Below are positions 63,635-64,000 of a stretch of 64,000 nucleotides of DNA, piece by piece. Position 1 is the stretch's first letter. Each line of letters starts with the position of its first letter. The translations under genes and the position numbers were made by a program. Under the pieces are notes generated by a model that saw only the letters and a program-made list of their open reading frames with translations, made no database searches and was not told where the DNA came from. The stretch is taken from the NCBI GenBank assembly GCA_030695415.1, contig JAUYQZ010000013.1, positions 62,001-126,000 of the forward strand. The letters are read 5' to 3'. Source of the stretch: Hylemonella sp. GTDB lineage: Bacteria; Pseudomonadota; Gammaproteobacteria; Burkholderiales; Burkholderiaceae_C.

Positions 63635-64000
63635 ATGGTTCGTCAACTCTTTGCCGCGGCCGCGCTGCTTGGCCTGTCGACCTGCGCCCTGGCGCAGGCC
63701 CCCTCGCCCGCCGGCGACTGGCCCGCCAAGCCGGTGCGCATCGTCGTGCCCTATGCGCCGGGCGGTTCCTCTGACACGCTGGGGCGGATGATCGCGCAAC
63801 AGCTGCAGGTCGCGCTGAAGCAGTCTTTCGTGGTGGAAAACAGGGCGGGCAGTGGCGGCACCATCGGCTCGGCCCAGGTCGCCAAAGCCCAGCCCGACGG
63901 CTACACCCTGGTGGTTTCAGGCATCGGTTCGCATGTCATCGCCCCGGTCGAGGTCAAGGTCTTCAACCCGATGAGCGACTTCACCCACATCGCGCTGCTG
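63635..64000 (+). CDS. Tripartite tricarboxylate transporter substrate-binding protein (Bug), 3' truncated
   Basis: 122 codons are visible before the window ends. Sec signal (VRQLFAAAALLGLSTCALAQ), then the Bug signature WPAKPVRIVVPYAPGGSSD and FVVENRAGSGGTIGSAQ. It probably captures the substrate of the divergent Rieske operon. Confidence 0.88.
   Translation, partial: MVRQLFAAAALLGLSTCALAQAPSPAGDWPAKPVRIVVPYAPGGSSDTLGRMIAQQLQVALKQSFVVENRAGSGGTIGSAQVAKAQPDGYTLVVSGIGSHVIAPVEVKVFNPMSDFTHIALL

Noticed and set aside
1..64000. tRNA, rRNA and CRISPR arrays
   Set aside because: I searched by eye for cloverleaf-like and regularly spaced repeats and saw none; a tool search would be decisive.

Overview
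The window is a high-GC chromosomal segment from a betaproteobacterium, most likely order Burkholderiales, family Comamonadaceae. That placement is inferred from gene content and order: hpf-ptsN-hprK, fur/bamE-dapB, leuS-lptE-holA-proA, gshA-kup, argS-SPOR-dsbA, two Bug-type receptors of tripartite tricarboxylate transporters (TTT), and short interspersed repeats. I see no rRNA, tRNA or CRISPR array. The first gene (a flavoprotein) and the last (a Bug receptor) are cut by the window edges.

Layout. 1-9.6 kb is a catabolic block: a flavoprotein, an SDR with a degenerate active site, TcuA and TcuB, a two-subunit ThDP decarboxylase, an aldehyde dehydrogenase, an MmgE/PrpD protein and a D-2-hydroxyacid dehydrogenase. 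9.6-36.4 kb is mainly housekeeping: a Nudix hydrolase, pntAB, fadD, MTA/SAH nucleosidase, corA, hpf-ptsN-hprK, fur, bamE, dapB, leuS, lptE, holA, proA, a cytochrome c, gshA, kup, dsbA, a SPOR protein, argS, a PsiF-like protein and a flavocytochrome-c-like flavoprotein. 36.5-39 kb holds a LysR regulator carrying an internal tandem insertion and a diguanylate cyclase. 39-44.8 kb is a second catabolic operon: hot-dog hydratase, acyl-CoA dehydrogenase, class III CoA transferase, a second MmgE/PrpD protein and a Bug receptor. 44.9-51.7 kb holds a metal-dependent hydrolase, a Crp/Fnr regulator, a LysR/haloacid dehalogenase/malate synthase G module and a sirtuin. 51.7-53.3 kb is a low-GC island with two small membrane-protein genes set up like integron cassettes. 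53.3-57 kb holds a methyltransferase, a KTSC-like protein and an AsmA-like protein. 57-63.5 kb is one minus-strand operon: Rieske dioxygenase, Zn-alcohol dehydrogenase, IclR, G3E GTPase, MFS exporter and TauE/SafE permease, with a Bug receptor diverging from it.

How it fits together. Three separate blocks look like uptake and breakdown of polar carboxylates or aromatics. In the first, TcuA/TcuB would oxidise a tricarboxylate-like substrate, and a 2-hydroxyacid, 2-ketoacid, aldehyde, acid chain could follow. In the second, CoA activation, dehydrogenation and hydration of a branched dicarboxylate is plausible. In the third, a phthalate-type Rieske oxygenase would start aromatic ring attack. The exact substrates cannot be read from the sequence.

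Most notable: the probable integrase-less gene-cassette cluster near 52-53 kb, a foreign-looking patch inside leuS, the unassigned tcuAB/ThDP cluster, two diverged head-to-head copies of a repeat around a perfect 26-bp palindrome at 31.2 kb, and a tandem 51-bp in-frame insertion in a LysR gene.
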